NCBI GenBank assembly: GCA_024234955.1
Contig: JACKNK010000001.1
Location: 744,001 to 808,000 of the forward strand
Source of the DNA: Gammaproteobacteria bacterium
GTDB lineage: Bacteria; Pseudomonadota; Gammaproteobacteria; JACKNK01
Length of the DNA stretch: 64,000 nt
Direction: 5' to 3'
This document shows positions 7,798-16,163 of the stretch, piece after piece. Each line of letters begins with the position of its first letter. Position 1 is the first letter of the stretch. Below the pieces are notes generated by a model, which did no database searches, was not told the origin of the DNA, and was given only the letters and a program-made list of their open reading frames with translations. The position numbers were made by a program, and so were the translations under genes.

Positions 7798-8205
7798 ATG
7801 TCCGAAATCAAAAAGTTCATGTACGTGAACCGTAAGGCTCCTTACGGAACCGTCTACGCGCTCGAGTCCCTCGAAGTCGTGCTGATTGGCGCGGCCTTCG
7901 ACCAGGATGTCAGCCTCGCCTTCGTTGACGACGGCGTCTACCAGATCATGAATGGCCAGAACACCACTGGCATTGGCATGAAGAACTTCTCTTCGACCTA
8001 CAAGGCGCTCGGCGACTACGAAGTCACCAAGCTTTATGTCGAAAAGGAGTCCCTGGAGGCCCGTGGCCTGACCGTTGATGACCTCATGGAACTCACCTGG
8101 GAAGACGAAGATGACGACTACGAAGAGAAGCCGTCCATCCGCCTCGTCAGTTCCGCTGAGTTGGCCGAAGTCATGGCCGATCAGGACGTGGTCCTGAGCT
8201 TCTAA
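7798..8205 (+). CDS. dsrF: Sulfur relay protein DsrF
   Basis: 135 residues of the DsrF/TusC family. It contains no cysteine, as in other DsrF proteins where the subunit is structural within the DsrEFH hexamer. A strongly acidic loop (WEDEDDDYEE) lies at about residues 100-109. It starts 15 bases after dsrE and ends 15 bases before dsrH. Confidence 0.95.
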   Translation: MSEIKKFMYVNRKAPYGTVYALESLEVVLIGAAFDQDVSLAFVDDGVYQIMNGQNTTGIGMKNFSSTYKALGDYEVTKLYVEKESLEARGLTVDDLMELTWEDEDDDYEEKPSIRLVSSAELAEVMADQDVVLSF

Positions 8206-8220
8206 AGGAGAATCGCGATC

Positions 8221-8523
8221 ATGCTGCACACCGTCAACAAATCGCCGTTCGAGCGCAATTCACTCGAATCGTGTCTCCGTCTGTCCGCCGCCGGCTCCGC
8301 CATCCTTCTGTTTGAGGATGCCGTGGTCGGCGCCGTGACCGGCACCAACATCGCGGACAAGGTCAGTGCTGCACTGGCCGACCGTGAAATCTATGTGCTT
8401 GGACCGGATCTCGCCGCTCGCGGTCTGGATCAATCCAAGCTGATCGACGGTATCAAAGTCGTCGATTACGGCGGTTTCGTCGACCTCTCGGTCGAAAAAA
8501 GCGCCGTTCAGGCTTGGGTCTGA
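8221..8523 (+). CDS. dsrH: Sulfur relay protein DsrH
   Basis: 100 residues of the DsrH/TusB family, third subunit of the DsrEFH complex. A single cysteine at position 18 (LESCLR) matches the conserved N-terminal cysteine of DsrH. The start follows an AAAGGAG ribosome-binding site. A 70-base gap to dsrC follows; in A. vinosum an extra promoter lies in this interval, but I see no clear promoter consensus here. Confidence 0.95.
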   Translation: MLHTVNKSPFERNSLESCLRLSAAGSAILLFEDAVVGAVTGTNIADKVSAALADREIYVLGPDLAARGLDQSKLIDGIKVVDYGGFVDLSVEKSAVQAWV

Positions 8524-8593
8524 AGACCCCGAGCATTGTCATCCCGCCGGACGCAAGCCCGGTCAACGCAACTTAAGCGAAGAGGATTTACAC

Positions 8594-8926
8594 ATGGGTA
8601 TCGAAGTTAACGGCAAGACCTTGGAAGTTGATGAAGAAGGCTACCTCGCTGATCTGTCCACCTGGGTTCCGGAAGTCGCCACTGTCATGGCGAAGGAAGA
8701 CGGCCAGGAGCTGGGCGAAGATCATTGGGAACTGATCAACTTCCTGCGTGAGTACTACGAGGAATACCAGATCGCCCCGGCGATCCGCGTCCTGACCAAG
8801 GCTATCGGCAAGAAGCTGGGCAAGGACAAGGGCAACAGCAAGTACCTGTATGAACTGTTCCCGTACGGCCCGGCCAAGCAGGCCTGTAAGTACGCCGGCC
8901 TGCCGAAGCCGACCGGTTGCGTCTGA
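8594..8926 (+). CDS. dsrC: Sulfur carrier protein DsrC
   Basis: 110 residues. Both redox cysteines of true DsrC are present, Cys98 (ACKYAGLP) and Cys109 (penultimate residue, TGCV), with the conserved flexible arm between them. DsrC receives sulfur from DsrEFH and presents it as a persulfide or trisulfide to DsrAB; the oxidised form is thought to be handled at the DsrMKJOP complex. It is followed by a large hairpin that may set its high expression. A cysteine-free paralogue is encoded at 2410-2748. Confidence 0.97.
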   Translation: MGIEVNGKTLEVDEEGYLADLSTWVPEVATVMAKEDGQELGEDHWELINFLREYYEEYQIAPAIRVLTKAIGKKLGKDKGNSKYLYELFPYGPAKQACKYAGLPKPTGCV

Positions 8927-8959
8927 TCGCACTCCGGTTCGGGCTTTAAACAGCCTAGT

Positions 8960-8998
8960 TTCCTGCCGGTTTGACGCACCTCGTCAAGCCGGCAGGAA
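8960..8998 (+). promoter_or_regulatory. Large hairpin between dsrC and dsrM
   Basis: A 17-bp stem (8960-8976 with 8982-8998) with a single G-T wobble and a 5-base loop, without a T-run. It probably acts as an attenuator or 3' stabiliser of dsrC mRNA, which is typically far more abundant than downstream dsr transcripts. Confidence 0.8.
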
Positions 8999-9125
8999 CA
9001 CCACAACGAGACATATCTGAACGCCCCAGGACCCAGCGGTCCCGAGCGCTTCAACACCGAATTCAACAGGGCGCGCGTCCCTTTCAAGATCGTGCGCTCT
9101 CAGACGTACTGGAAGATCCGGAAAC

Positions 9126-9869
9126 ATGTCGTTCCTGAGCATTCTCTACGCCATCTTGTTCTACGCGGCGACCATCCTTCTGGTGGCCGGCCTGGGTCGC
9201 AAGATCGCTCAATATGCGCGCACCCCTGCGCCGCTGAAGATCCCGACCATGCCCGCGCCCACCACCCAGACGGGTGTCGTGCTGCGTGTCGCCACAGAGG
9301 TCGTGTTCTTCCGCCAATTGTTCAAGTCCAACAAATGGATCTGGCTGTTCGGCTGGATGTTCCACATGGGCCTGTTCCTGGTCCTGGCGCGTCATCTTCG
9401 CTATTTCACCGAGCCGGTCTGGGCCTGGGTCGTGCTGATCCAGCCGTTCGGCAAATATGCCGCCTTCGCGATGGTGGCCGGACTTGCCGGGCTCTGGGGT
9501 CGCCGCATCCTGGTCGAGCGTATTCGTTATATCTCGGCCCCGTCCGACCATCTGATGCTGGCTTTGCTGCTCGGTATCGGCCTGTCCGGGATGAGCATGA
9601 CCTTCGTGTCGCATGTGGACATCGTGGGTTTGAAAGCCTTCCTGCTCGGCCTGATGCGCTTCGACTGGTCCCACAGCCTTCCGTCTGACGCGCTGTTGCT
9701 GATCCATCTCCTGCTGGTTGCGATCCTGATGATCATCTTCCCGATCAGCAAGCTGCTGCACGCCCCCGGGGTGTTCTTCAGCCCGACCTTGAACCAGGTC
9801 GACAACGCCCGCGAGAAGCGTCACCTGGCCCCTTGGGCTGCAGGACTAGACGCCGACCGCGCCGAATAA
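9126..9869 (+). CDS. dsrM: DsrM, membrane cytochrome b subunit
   Basis: 247 residues with about five membrane helices (near residues 4-22, 72-92, 100-122, 140-165 and 185-210), consistent with the NarI-like di-heme cytochrome b family. DsrM carries electrons between the quinone pool and DsrK within the DsrMKJOP membrane complex. Histidines in and beside helices are candidate heme ligands. It begins 200 bases after dsrC, beyond the hairpin, and precedes dsrK by 39 bases. Confidence 0.95.
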   Translation: MSFLSILYAILFYAATILLVAGLGRKIAQYARTPAPLKIPTMPAPTTQTGVVLRVATEVVFFRQLFKSNKWIWLFGWMFHMGLFLVLARHLRYFTEPVWAWVVLIQPFGKYAAFAMVAGLAGLWGRRILVERIRYISAPSDHLMLALLLGIGLSGMSMTFVSHVDIVGLKAFLLGLMRFDWSHSLPSDALLLIHLLLVAILMIIFPISKLLHAPGVFFSPTLNQVDNAREKRHLAPWAAGLDADRAE

Positions 9870-9908
9870 TCGACCCAATTCATACCGACAAAGGTTACGG
9901 AGCACAAA

Positions 9909-11402
9909 GTGGCTGATTTCGAAACCCCTTCGTTCCGCGAATACCCGACGATTCCCGTCCTTCAGGAAGGGATCATGAACAACGGCGGGCCGTTCGTTGC
10001 CAAACCGGCGCATAACGAACCGCTGGGTTACCCCGGCGAGCTCGTAGATGGCTGGGAAGACAAAGCCGTTGCCAAACTGGGCGACCTCGCTTCCCGATAC
10101 CGCTCCTTGCAGGTGTTTCTCGACTCCTGCGTGAAATGCGGTGCCTGCACCGACAAGTGCCATTACTTCCAGGGCACCCACGACCCGAAGAACATGCCGG
10201 TTGGTCGTCAGGACCTGCTGCGCAAGGTCTATCGTCGTTATTACACCTTCGCGGGCAAGTATTTCCCGAAGCTGGTCGGCGCGGTCGACATGACCAAGGA
10301 AGTACTGGACGACTGGTATACCTACTACCACCAGTGCTCGCAGTGCCGTCGCTGTTCCGTGTTCTGCCCTTACGGCATCGACACCGCCGAAATCTCGATG
10401 GCGGCGCGCGAGATCATGGATCACGTTGGCCTGGGTTCGAAGTACAACAACGAGATCATCGTCAAGGCGCAGACCGTCGGTAACAACCTGGGTCTGCCTG
10501 AGCCCGCGCTGGTCGATACGCTTGAAGGTCTGGAAGAAGACCTGCTCGATGACACCGGCCTGGAGATCAAGGTCCCGGTCGATGTTCACGGCGCCGACGT
10601 GCTGCTGGTCACCCCGTCCGCCGACTTCTTCGCCGAGCCGCACATCGACGGTCTGATGGGCTACGCCAAGGTCTTCCACGCCGCCGGCATCTCCTGGACG
10701 CTGAGCTCCTACGCCTCCGAGGCCGCCAACTTCTCCATGTTCATCGGCTCCTACGAGAACATGAAGAAGCAGGCCGAGCGCATCCGCAAGGCGGCCCTGG
10801 ACCTGGGCGTCAAGCGCCTGGTGGTCGGGGAATGTGGCCACGCCTGGCGCGTCGCCTATTCGTTCTGGAACACGCTGGCCGGCCCGTTCGACTTCCTGGA
10901 TCCGAATTATCCGGTCCCGCAGCACATCGTCGAATTCACGCACCAGCTTCACACTGCGGGCGCGATCAAATTCGATAAGGAAGCCAACGACGACAAGGTG
11001 CTCACGTTCCACGATTCCTGCAACGTTTCCCGCGCCTCGCGCATGGGCGACAAGCCGGGTGGACAGTACCGCCTTCCTCGCGACCTGCTGCGTGCCTCCG
11101 CGAACAAGTTCGTGGACATGCCGCGAGACACCATCTTCGAAAGCACTTTCTGCTGCGGCGGCGGTGGCGGTCTGCTCACCGACGACCTGATGGAGGTCCG
11201 CGTCAAGGGTGCGCTGCCCCGAATGGAAGCCCTGAATCACGTGATTCAGGAGAACGGCGTCACGCACATGGCCGCAATCTGTGCGATCTGCAAGACCCAG
11301 TTCGCCAAGGTCCTGCCGTATTACGGCATGGGCATGGACCAGATCATCAGCCTGCATCAGGTCGTCGGCGACGCCCTGGTGCTTGGCGCACCGAACGAAT
11401 AA
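9909..11402 (+). CDS. dsrK: DsrK, HdrD-like iron-sulfur subunit
   Basis: 497 residues starting at GTG 9909. Two [4Fe-4S] ferredoxin motifs are visible (CVKCGACTDKC and CSQCRRCSVFC), followed by the C-terminal cysteine-rich (CCG) region with GECGHAW, FCCGGGGG and ICAICKTQ segments that hold the catalytic noncubane cluster in heterodisulfide reductases. DsrK is the cytoplasmic face of the DsrMKJOP complex and is thought to act on DsrC disulfide or trisulfide. The next gene, dsrL, follows after ~110 bases. Confidence 0.95.
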   Translation: MADFETPSFREYPTIPVLQEGIMNNGGPFVAKPAHNEPLGYPGELVDGWEDKAVAKLGDLASRYRSLQVFLDSCVKCGACTDKCHYFQGTHDPKNMPVGRQDLLRKVYRRYYTFAGKYFPKLVGAVDMTKEVLDDWYTYYHQCSQCRRCSVFCPYGIDTAEISMAAREIMDHVGLGSKYNNEIIVKAQTVGNNLGLPEPALVDTLEGLEEDLLDDTGLEIKVPVDVHGADVLLVTPSADFFAEPHIDGLMGYAKVFHAAGISWTLSSYASEAANFSMFIGSYENMKKQAERIRKAALDLGVKRLVVGECGHAWRVAYSFWNTLAGPFDFLDPNYPVPQHIVEFTHQLHTAGAIKFDKEANDDKVLTFHDSCNVSRASRMGDKPGGQYRLPRDLLRASANKFVDMPRDTIFESTFCCGGGGGLLTDDLMEVRVKGALPRMEALNHVIQENGVTHMAAICAICKTQFAKVLPYYGMGMDQIISLHQVVGDALVLGAPNE

Positions 11403-11512
11403 CGCTCGGCGCAAACCTTTACCGCATACCCGAACATTCCAATCAACACAGGTGAATGGGCGCATGTCGCCCGCCACCGAAGCCTATTCAGACAGTTAGA
11501 GGAGACGTAACG

Positions 11513-13477
11513 ATGGCAACTCCTTGGAGTAAGACCCACAAAGGCGAAGGCCACACCTTCCGTAAATTCAAGGAAGGCAATTACGACTGGCGTTCCTGGG
11601 GCGACAAGATCTTCAACGAAGACAAGTCCCACAAGTGCCCGACCTACGTTCTCCGCACCCCGCCGTGTCAGGGCTCCTGCCCGTCCGGTGAGGACATTCG
11701 CGGCTGGCTGCAGATCGTCCGTGGCATTGAGAAGGCCCCGGAAGGCATGGACTGGACCGAGTACGCGTTCCGTCGTTCCACCGATGCCAACCCGTTCCCG
11801 TCCCAGATGGGTCGCGTCTGCCCGGCCCCATGTCAGGACGGCTGTAATCGTAACGAAGTGGATGATTTCGTCGGCATCAACGCCGTCGAGCAGTTCATCG
11901 GCGATACCGCGTTCAAGAACGGCTACAAGTTCCAGCGCCCGGACCAGACCTCGGGCAAAAAGGTCGCGATCATCGGTGGCGGTCCCGCCGGCATGGCTGC
12001 GGCCTATCAGCTGCGCCGCAAGGGCCACGCCAGCACCGTGTTCGAGTCCCAGCCGGATCTCGGCGGCATGATGCGCTACGGCATCCCTGGCTACCGCACC
12101 CCGCGTGAAGTCCTGAGCCATGAAATCCAGCGCATCATCGACATGGGCGACATCGAAGTTCGCCTCAACACCCGCGTCGGTAAAGACGTGACCATCGAGC
12201 AGCTCGAGAAGGACTACGACGCCATCGTCTGGGCCATCGGTTGTCAGACCGGTCGTGGTCTCCCGGTCGAAGGCTGGGCTGGCACTCCGAACTGCGTATC
12301 CGGCGTTGCCTTCCTGGATGCCTTCAACAAAGGCACCCTTCAGGTCACCGCCGCCAAGGTGGTTTGTGTCGGCGGTGGTGACACCTCCATCGACGTCGTC
12401 TCTGTCGCCCGCCGCCTGGGTCACATCGACAACATCAACCCGAACGAGAGTGCCGAACAGGTCATTCACGGCTACATCGCGCACGATACCGCGCATGCGG
12501 CCAAGCGCCAGGGTGCCGACGTCACCCTGACCTCCCTGTTCCCGAAGGCTCAGATGACCGCCGCCGAGCACGAAGTGCACGACGCGCTGTACGAAGGTGT
12601 CGACATTCACGATGGCGTCATGCCGATCGGTCTGGAGAAGGATGCCAGCGGTCGCGCCACTGGTCTGAAGATGGCCAAATGCGAATTGCAGGATGGTCGT
12701 CCGGTTGCCATTGAAGGTTCCGAATACATCATCAAGGCGGATCTGATCGTTTCCGCGATCGGCCAGGGTGGTGACATGGCAGGCATCGAATCCATGGCCA
12801 ACGAGCGCAACCTGATCAATGCCGACAAGCATTACCAGGTGCCCAACAAACCGGGTCATTTCGTGTGTGGCGACATCATTCGCCCCCACCTCCTGACCAC
12901 CGCGATCGGCCAGGCTTCCGTGGTTGCCGATTCGGTCGATGGTTACTTCGCGAACAAGGAGCTCAAGGCGCGCCCGAAGGTTGACGTGCATCATTGGGAC
13001 CTGATGGAGAAGCTGCACGAAACCGGCCTGGATCCGGCTCCGTACACCCATGAGAACTCCGACTGGGGCACTTCCGGTGCCAAGTTCGCGGTCCACAACT
13101 TCGAAAACCGCGCCACCCAGGAAATCGTTCACGCCGAAGATATGTTCCTCGGTCACTTCAAGTTCGAAGAGCGTTACAAGCGTGAAGAAGTCGTTCCGAG
13201 CTCCGAGGAAGTGTTGGGGCACTTCGCGGAGCGCGTGATCGGTCTTGAGACCGAGAAGGCGCAGGAAGAAGCGGGGCGCTGCATGTCCTGCGGTCTGTGC
13301 TTCGAGTGCGACAACTGCGTCATCTTCTGCCCGCAGGACGCCGTGTTCCGCGTCAAGAAGAACGAGGCCACCACCGGTCGCTACGTGGACACCGACTACA
13401 CCAAGTGCGTTGGTTGCCATATCTGCTCCGACGTGTGCCCGACCGGCTACATCGACATGGCCATGGGTGAGGGCTAA
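11513..13477 (+). CDS. dsrL: DsrL, NAD(P)H-dependent iron-sulfur flavoprotein
   Basis: 654 residues, matching A. vinosum DsrL in length. An upstream in-frame ATG at 11456 exists, but 11513 has the AGAGGAG ribosome-binding site. Order of parts: N-terminal [4Fe-4S] cysteines (CQGSCPSGED, CPAPCQDGCN), an FAD fold (IIGGGPAGMAAAY), an NAD(P) fold (VCVGGGDTSIDV) and a C-terminal ferredoxin domain (CMSCGLCFECDNC, CVGCHICSDVC). It resembles the glutamate synthase small subunit. It couples DsrAB to NAD(P)H and is essential for sulfur-globule oxidation in A. vinosum. Its presence marks the oxidative direction. Confidence 0.96.
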   Translation: MATPWSKTHKGEGHTFRKFKEGNYDWRSWGDKIFNEDKSHKCPTYVLRTPPCQGSCPSGEDIRGWLQIVRGIEKAPEGMDWTEYAFRRSTDANPFPSQMGRVCPAPCQDGCNRNEVDDFVGINAVEQFIGDTAFKNGYKFQRPDQTSGKKVAIIGGGPAGMAAAYQLRRKGHASTVFESQPDLGGMMRYGIPGYRTPREVLSHEIQRIIDMGDIEVRLNTRVGKDVTIEQLEKDYDAIVWAIGCQTGRGLPVEGWAGTPNCVSGVAFLDAFNKGTLQVTAAKVVCVGGGDTSIDVVSVARRLGHIDNINPNESAEQVIHGYIAHDTAHAAKRQGADVTLTSLFPKAQMTAAEHEVHDALYEGVDIHDGVMPIGLEKDASGRATGLKMAKCELQDGRPVAIEGSEYIIKADLIVSAIGQGGDMAGIESMANERNLINADKHYQVPNKPGHFVCGDIIRPHLLTTAIGQASVVADSVDGYFANKELKARPKVDVHHWDLMEKLHETGLDPAPYTHENSDWGTSGAKFAVHNFENRATQEIVHAEDMFLGHFKFEERYKREEVVPSSEEVLGHFAERVIGLETEKAQEEAGRCMSCGLCFECDNCVIFCPQDAVFRVKKNEATTGRYVDTDYTKCVGCHICSDVCPTGYIDMAMGEG

Positions 13478-13509
13478 GCCCCACTCCGGTCCGAGTCAGA
13501 GAGAGAAAG

Positions 13510-13914
13510 ATGCGTAAATCGCAACGTTTCAACATCCTCTTCGGCCTCGCAATGGCCGCCGTGCTGCTTAGCGGCAGTGCGGCGGTTTTTGCGGGTGTGC
13601 CGGTCCCGCTCCTCCCCGAGCCCGTAAAAAGTGCGGTCGAAGGTGAGGAGTCCTGTGTCCTTCCGGAAGATGAGATGCGCCGGGTCCATATGGATCGGCT
13701 TAAGCATCAACGTGACGACACCATGCACGAAGGCGTTCGCACCTCGCGCTTCAGCCTGAAGGAATGCATCAGCTGCCACGTAACCAAGAACGACGCTGGC
13801 GAGAAAGTCAGCGTCAAAAGCCGTGAGCATTTCTGCAATGCCTGTCACGCCTACACCGGTGTGACCCTGGATTGCTGGGATTGCCATGCATCGCAGCCCG
13901 ACGGCGGACAGTGA
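13510..13914 (+). CDS. dsrJ: DsrJ, periplasmic triheme cytochrome c
   Basis: 134 residues with an N-terminal signal or anchor (about residues 9-29) and three CxxCH heme motifs at 86-90, 109-113 and 122-126. A lone Cys49, before the hemes, sits where A. vinosum DsrJ has the unusual Cys axial ligand. It is the periplasmic subunit of DsrMKJOP. An AGAGAGAAAG ribosome-binding site precedes the ATG. Confidence 0.96.
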   Translation: MRKSQRFNILFGLAMAAVLLSGSAAVFAGVPVPLLPEPVKSAVEGEESCVLPEDEMRRVHMDRLKHQRDDTMHEGVRTSRFSLKECISCHVTKNDAGEKVSVKSREHFCNACHAYTGVTLDCWDCHASQPDGGQ

Positions 13915-13966
13915 CCCCTCGCGGTCCATGTCAGCCAACGACACACTCTGGGAGCCAACTCCACCC

Positions 13967-14734
13967 ATGAGCAAGCAGATCGATTCGACGCACGATGACC
14001 GCCAGGTCAGCAGCGGGCGTCGCGAATTCATCAAACAGACCGCCGCCACCGCTGGTGCCGCACTGGCCTCCGGTGCGCTGCTCTATACCGGTGAAGCCTC
14101 GGCAAAGCCGGCGGACGAAGCGGTCACCAGCGCGCAGCGCTGGGGCATTCTGGTCGATACCAGCAAATGCGCCGATGGCTGTAACGACTGCGTCAACGCC
14201 TGTGCCAGCGAAAACGGCTGGGGTAGCGTTGAGCACGATCCGCGTCCCAAGACCGACGCGCAGTGGATTCGTAGCGTCACCATCCGAAACAAACAGACCA
14301 GCGCCGAGCACACCCTGCCGTTGATGTGCCAGCACTGTGAAAACCCGCCTTGTGCCGACGTTTGCCCGACCGGCGCCAGCTTCCGTCGTGAAGACGGCAT
14401 TGTCCTGGTGGACAAGCACATCTGTATCGGCTGTCGTTATTGCATGATGGCCTGCCCCTACAAGGCGCGCTCGTTCGTACACGAGACCATTGAAAACCAG
14501 ATCGAATACGCCCCGCGCGGCAAGGGGACGGTCGAAGCCTGCACGATGTGCGTACATCGCGTTGACGATGATCGCAATCCTGCCTGTGTCGAAGCCTGTT
14601 CTCACCAGGCGTTGACCTTCGGCGACCTGAAAGACCCGAACAGCGACATTGCCAAGCAGATGAAGCAGCACGCGACCAAGGAACTGCGTGCCGACCTCGG
14701 CCTCAACACCGGCGTGCGTTACAAGGGCCTGTAA
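13967..14734 (+). CDS. dsrO: DsrO, periplasmic ferredoxin subunit
   Basis: 255 residues from ATG 13967; an in-frame ATG at 13928 is an alternative. A Tat signal (SGRREFIKQ, then a hydrophobic stretch) precedes four cysteine clusters: CADGCNDC, CQHCENPPC, CIGCRYCMMAC and CTMC...CVEAC. This is the DMSO-reductase beta-subunit-like arrangement binding several [4Fe-4S] clusters. In DsrMKJOP it links DsrJ to the membrane protein DsrP. Confidence 0.95.
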   Translation: MSKQIDSTHDDRQVSSGRREFIKQTAATAGAALASGALLYTGEASAKPADEAVTSAQRWGILVDTSKCADGCNDCVNACASENGWGSVEHDPRPKTDAQWIRSVTIRNKQTSAEHTLPLMCQHCENPPCADVCPTGASFRREDGIVLVDKHICIGCRYCMMACPYKARSFVHETIENQIEYAPRGKGTVEACTMCVHRVDDDRNPACVEACSHQALTFGDLKDPNSDIAKQMKQHATKELRADLGLNTGVRYKGL

Positions 14735-14797
14735 CGACGGTTTTCCACCCCTCGTCCAGCCCCCTTTTCTGACGCCCAAACCGCACGAATCGAAACG

Positions 14798-16018
14798 ATG
14801 AAAAAGATCGACTATCTGGAAATCGACGGAGACAGCCGGGGGTTTTACACCCTGGTCGGCATCCTCGCGCTGATCGCCGCCTTCGGCGCCGGTGCCGCCC
14901 TCACCATGGAACACGCTGGCCACTGGATCACCGGCATGTCCAATCAGGTTATCTGGGGCACGCCGCATGTGTTCGCCGTATTCCTGATCGTGGCCGCCTC
15001 CGGCGCGCTGAACATCGCCTCCATGGGCACCGTGTTCAATCGCCACATCTATCAGCCGCTGGGCCGCCTGTCCTCCCTGCTTGCCATCGCACTGCTGGTT
15101 GGCGGTCTGCTGGTACTGGTGCTCGATCTCGGTCGTCCCGATCGCCTGATCGTGGCCATGACCGTGTACAACTTCAAATCCATCTTCGCGTGGAACGTGC
15201 TGCTGTACACCGGTTTCATCGGCATCACCGGTGTCTATCTGTGGTTCCAGATGGATCGCAGCATGGGCAAGTACTACAAGATCGCCGGCTACGCCGCCTT
15301 CATCTGGCGTCTGATCCTGACCACCGGTACCGGTGCAATCTTCGGTTTCATCGTCGCCCGCGACGCGTTCGATTCCGCGATCTATCCGCCGATGTTCATC
15401 ATCAACTCCTTCGCCTACGGCATGGCCTTCTTCATTCTGGTGCTGCTCGCTGCGTACAAGTGGACCGCCCGTCCCCTGGGCGACAAACTGGTCTATCGCC
15501 TCAAGAACCTGTTGGGTGTGTTCGTCGCGGCGGCGTTTTACTTCCTGCTCGTCTATCACCTGACCGGCCTGTATCACACCAAGCGTCACGGTATCGAAGA
15601 CTTCTTCCTGCAAAGCGGCGGCATCTACACCCAGTTGTTCTGGATCGGCCAGGTGCTGATCGGCATGTTGATCCCGATGTTCCTGGTTTGGCATCCGACC
15701 CTGGGCAAGAGCCGCAGCATGATTTCCGCCGCAGCGACCCTGGTCATCATTGGCGGCCTCTCGCAGATGTATGTCACCCTGATTGGTGGCCAGGCGTATC
15801 CGCTGAACGTCTTTCCAGGATACGAAGTGGTCAGCAGCAGCTTCTTCGATGGCGGGGTCAATGCGTATTCGCCCAGCCTGTTTGAAGTCATGCTCGGTGT
15901 CGGGGGCATTGCCGTCGCCCTGCTCGCGGTCACTATGGGTGTGAAGATCCTTCGTTTCCTGCCCACCGACCTCAGCGACAAGGCGGTCGATCCGCACCAC
16001 ACCAAGGAAGCGGCGTAA
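14798..16018 (+). CDS. dsrP: DsrP, NrfD-family quinone-interacting membrane subunit
   Basis: 406 residues with about ten hydrophobic helices, typical of the NrfD/PsrC family. Recognisable parts include VLDLGRPDR and FKSIFAWNVLLYTGF. It is the second membrane anchor of DsrMKJOP and exchanges electrons with quinone. A terminator-like hairpin lies 28 bases after the stop, separating it from dsrN. Confidence 0.95.
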   Translation: MKKIDYLEIDGDSRGFYTLVGILALIAAFGAGAALTMEHAGHWITGMSNQVIWGTPHVFAVFLIVAASGALNIASMGTVFNRHIYQPLGRLSSLLAIALLVGGLLVLVLDLGRPDRLIVAMTVYNFKSIFAWNVLLYTGFIGITGVYLWFQMDRSMGKYYKIAGYAAFIWRLILTTGTGAIFGFIVARDAFDSAIYPPMFIINSFAYGMAFFILVLLAAYKWTARPLGDKLVYRLKNLLGVFVAAAFYFLLVYHLTGLYHTKRHGIEDFFLQSGGIYTQLFWIGQVLIGMLIPMFLVWHPTLGKSRSMISAAATLVIIGGLSQMYVTLIGGQAYPLNVFPGYEVVSSSFFDGGVNAYSPSLFEVMLGVGGIAVALLAVTMGVKILRFLPTDLSDKAVDPHHTKEAA

Positions 16019-16045
16019 CCGCATTCGTCGCGGAGACGCACAGAT

Positions 16046-16087
16046 CGCGAAGGGCGCAAAGAGTTTTCTTTGCGCCCTTCGCGTTTT
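16046..16087 (+). terminator. Terminator-like hairpin between dsrP and dsrN
   Basis: A perfect 16-bp stem (16046-16061 with 16068-16083), 6-base loop, followed by four T. It looks like an intrinsic terminator or attenuator inside the dsr cluster, so dsrNRS may be expressed at a lower level or from their own promoter. Confidence 0.8.
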
Positions 16088-16163
16088 CAGCATTCCCATC
16101 CGCGATGTTCCAATCTCTGCCATCTCTGCGACCCCGGGCCTCTGCGATTAAGCTGTTTTTGAC

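Noticed and set aside
11357..13420. 687-codon minus-strand frame opposite dsrL
   Set aside because: dsrL is unmistakable on the plus strand; the antisense frame is open only because of third-position GC bias.
13931..16123. 730-codon minus-strand frame opposite dsrO/dsrP
   Set aside because: It covers two well-supported genes and the intergenic hairpin and has no recognisable protein features.
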